Source: an uncultured Muribaculaceae bacterium
Lineage (GTDB): Bacteria > Bacteroidota > Bacteroidia > Bacteroidales > Muribaculaceae
DNA: 9,072 nucleotides
Assembly (NCBI GenBank): GCA_947177435.1
Contig: CAMWUM010000059.1
Coordinates: 1 to 9,072, forward strand
Reading direction: 5' to 3'
Within the stretch, counting starts at the first letter, position 1, and the number at the start of each line of letters is the position of its first letter. This document shows, piece by piece, positions 7,695 through 9,072 of this stretch. A program made the translations under genes and the position numbers. The notes beneath the pieces were generated by a model. That model was not told the origin of the DNA, ran no database searches, and saw nothing but the letters and a program-made list of their open reading frames with translations.

Positions 7695-9020
7695 TTAGCG
7701 GATAACCTTGCTAACCTTCGAGCCCTGCTTTACGATGTAGAGCTGGCCAGGGGTGGGGTTAGCCACCTTCACGCCCTGCAGGTTGTAGTACTCAGCGGGA
7801 GCGTTCTCACTGTCGATGGCCTCGATTCCGTCAGGCTCGTCGCCACCTTGACCTTCACCTACACCGATGTAGTAATCAAGTACGGTGGTACCTTCTTTCC
7901 AGGTGGTGACGATGCCCTGGTCAGTGTTGAAGAGGCACCAATCGCCATCCTGAGAGAATACGGTGTTGCCTTCGCCATCAACGCCGATGTTTGCAACCAT
8001 CCAAATCTTCTCTTGGCCATCGATATACCAGTAGAAGTCAGGATTGCCCTGATCATCAAAAACAACATCGCAGAAGTAGGCGTCTCCAGCCTCAGTTTCC
8101 CAGCCTACCTGGTCGTAAGCGGCAGCCACATACTGGTCTTCGCCAAGATCCTCAATCATAAAGTGGAAGGGTTCACCACAAGCACCCCAGCCGGCAGCAA
8201 ATACTGCGGTATAAGGCTCGCCATTGGTATAAGAACCGTGAGTAACATATGTCCAAACGGGGCAAGAAGCCTCTACGTAGCTACCTTCGCCATCATAGAA
8301 CATAGCGGTCATCTCAGCGTTTTTCTTGTAGAAAGAAATACCGGGATCCATGAAGTATCCGCTGAAACCGCCAGAGGGGCTTTCAGTAAAGAAGCCAAGG
8401 CTAACAGAGTTGTTATAGAGGAACCAGAGTTCACCTGACTCATCGATTACCCATTCAAGATCGTCCATGTAGATCTTGCTCTGCGAGGGCGAGCAAAGAT
8501 AGAGATAGTAAGTGGTAGTAGTACCATCTTGACCTTCCAAAGTGAGGTAAGGAGTCTGTCCGTCTCCGGGGATTTTGAGGACAGGAAGAGTGTAAGTGCC
8601 ATCGCTGAAGGTGATATCTTCGAAAACAGTGAGGGCAGACATATCCATTGCATCAGAGTAATAGAACTGCGAAATGACTACGGTGCTATCCGTAACATTG
8701 GTTTCGTCCTTAGTGATGATGGCGGGATTAAGGCGAGTGTTGAAAGGAGTTTCCTCGTCATAGAAAGTGATGAGGTATTCGCCGAAATTGAAATCGACGA
8801 CGTTCTCAGCCGAGCGAGAAGGAGCGGCCTTACGAGTGGTCTGACCGACAACACCTGAGTTGACAGATTTCACTGCGTCACCATTGATCGAGGTCTCCGA
8901 CAGCTGGAAACCAGTCACGGGCACGAGGCCAGCCTCTTTAAAGCTCTTAGCCGGGAGCTGGGCTGAAGCGGCGGCGGAACCGACGACTGCAGCAGCCAAG
9001 ATAGCGTAGAATTTTTTCAG
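7695..9020 (-). CDS. Secreted acidic protein of unknown function with C-terminal tail, probable CTG start
   Basis: A protein of 441 residues if translation starts at the CTG at 9020-9018, giving KKFYAILAAAVVGSAAASA-Q, a complete signal peptide with charged N-region, hydrophobic core and an ASA cleavage site. There is no in-frame ATG: a TAG stop sits two codons upstream (9026-9024). The next alternative, TTG at 8999, would lose both lysines. The mature protein is rich in Asp, Glu, Tyr, Trp and Phe and looks beta-rich; I recognise no enzyme motif. A Gly/Glu-rich linker (about 386-397) leads to the last 44 residues, whose core is EYYNLQGVKVANP followed by LYIVKQGSKVSKVIR. This tail type recurs at the C-termini of secreted Prevotellaceae and Muribaculaceae proteins and resembles the second half of a type IX secretion sorting domain. 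Its base composition is visibly lower in GC than the other genes. It is followed within 25 nt by an intrinsic terminator, so it is probably the last or only gene of its transcript. Confidence 0.8.
   Translation of the reverse strand: MKKFYAILAAAVVGSAAASAQLPAKSFKEAGLVPVTGFQLSETSINGDAVKSVNSGVVGQTTRKAAPSRSAENVVDFNFGEYLITFYDEETPFNTRLNPAIITKDETNVTDSTVVISQFYYSDAMDMSALTVFEDITFSDGTYTLPVLKIPGDGQTPYLTLEGQDGTTTTYYLYLCSPSQSKIYMDDLEWVIDESGELWFLYNNSVSLGFFTESPSGGFSGYFMDPGISFYKKNAEMTAMFYDGEGSYVEASCPVWTYVTHGSYTNGEPYTAVFAAGWGACGEPFHFMIEDLGEDQYVAAAYDQVGWETEAGDAYFCDVVFDDQGNPDFYWYIDGQEKIWMVANIGVDGEGNTVFSQDGDWCLFNTDQGIVTTWKEGTTVLDYYIGVGEGQGGDEPDGIEAIDSENAPAEYYNLQGVKVANPTPGQLYIVKQGSKVSKVIR
9018..9020 (-). other. 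Probable CTG initiation codon
   Basis: This CTG is followed by AAAAAATTC and sits where an ATG would give the common Bacteroidales opening ATG-AAA-AAA-TTC (MKKF). An in-frame TAG two codons upstream excludes a longer frame, and the roughly 50 nt upstream hold no ATG or GTG at all. The upstream 20 nt are A/T-rich, as is usual for Bacteroidetes translation starts that lack a Shine-Dalgarno sequence. A base error in the sequence would give the same picture. Confidence 0.65.
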
Positions 9021-9072
9021 GTGCTATGTTTTTAATTTGGGTTAAGTTCGTATCTATTGGATACCTTGCGGT
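9021..9072 (-). promoter_or_regulatory. Short leader upstream of the secreted-protein gene, no clear promoter
   Basis: These 52 nt are A/T-rich near the start codon. They contain a small inverted repeat, GTATC-5 nt-GATAC (9064-9050). No TAnnTTTG or TTTG box is present on the minus strand, so the promoter is either further upstream, outside the window, or non-consensus. The inverted repeat is short enough to be chance. Confidence 0.25.

Noticed and set aside
9050..9064. Small inverted repeat GTATC-N5-GATAC as an operator
   Set aside because: Only 5-bp arms, at the window edge, with no recognised regulator site; expected by chance.

Overview
The window looks like chromosomal DNA of a gut Bacteroidales bacterium, most likely the Muribaculaceae/Prevotellaceae side of that order. 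The evidence is a TonB-dependent receptor with an N-terminal carboxypeptidase-regulatory-like domain, a PD40 lipoprotein, a DUF6057-like membrane protein, a secreted GH95 enzyme, an absence of Shine-Dalgarno sequences before the starts, and a C-terminal tail with an EYYNLQGVKVANP core on the rightmost protein. The left four genes are GC-rich and the rightmost gene is visibly less so. The genus assignment is inference.

All five genes lie on the minus strand, so transcription runs from right to left. In that order: (1) 9020-7695, a secreted acidic protein of unknown function with a signal peptide and the conserved-looking C-terminal tail. It has no ATG and appears to start at CTG. (2) A strong intrinsic terminator at 7670-7639 ends that unit. 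(3) 7596-5188, a TonB-dependent outer-membrane receptor. (4) 5149-3662, a polytopic membrane protein with a soluble C-terminal half, DUF6057-like. (5) 3669-2209, a lipoprotein with PD40/TolB-like propeller repeats and one CxxCH motif. (6) 2198-1, a GH95 alpha-L-fucosidase/alpha-L-galactosidase-type glycosidase whose C-terminus runs off the left edge.

Genes 3-6 are tightly packed (38-nt gap, 8-nt overlap, 10-nt gap) and probably form one operon, perhaps with an internal promoter in front of the DUF6057-like gene. The receptor would import a ligand across the outer membrane. The membrane protein and the CxxCH lipoprotein look like a dedicated pair. The GH95 enzyme would remove terminal L-fucose or L-galactose from host mucin or plant glycans. 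No SusD partner is present, so this is not a standard SusCD polysaccharide locus, and the transported ligand cannot be read from the sequence.

I see no RNA genes, CRISPR arrays, insertion sequences or attachment sites. There is no gene-free stretch longer than about 100 bases. The long plus-strand open frames are antisense shadows of the GC-rich minus-strand genes.
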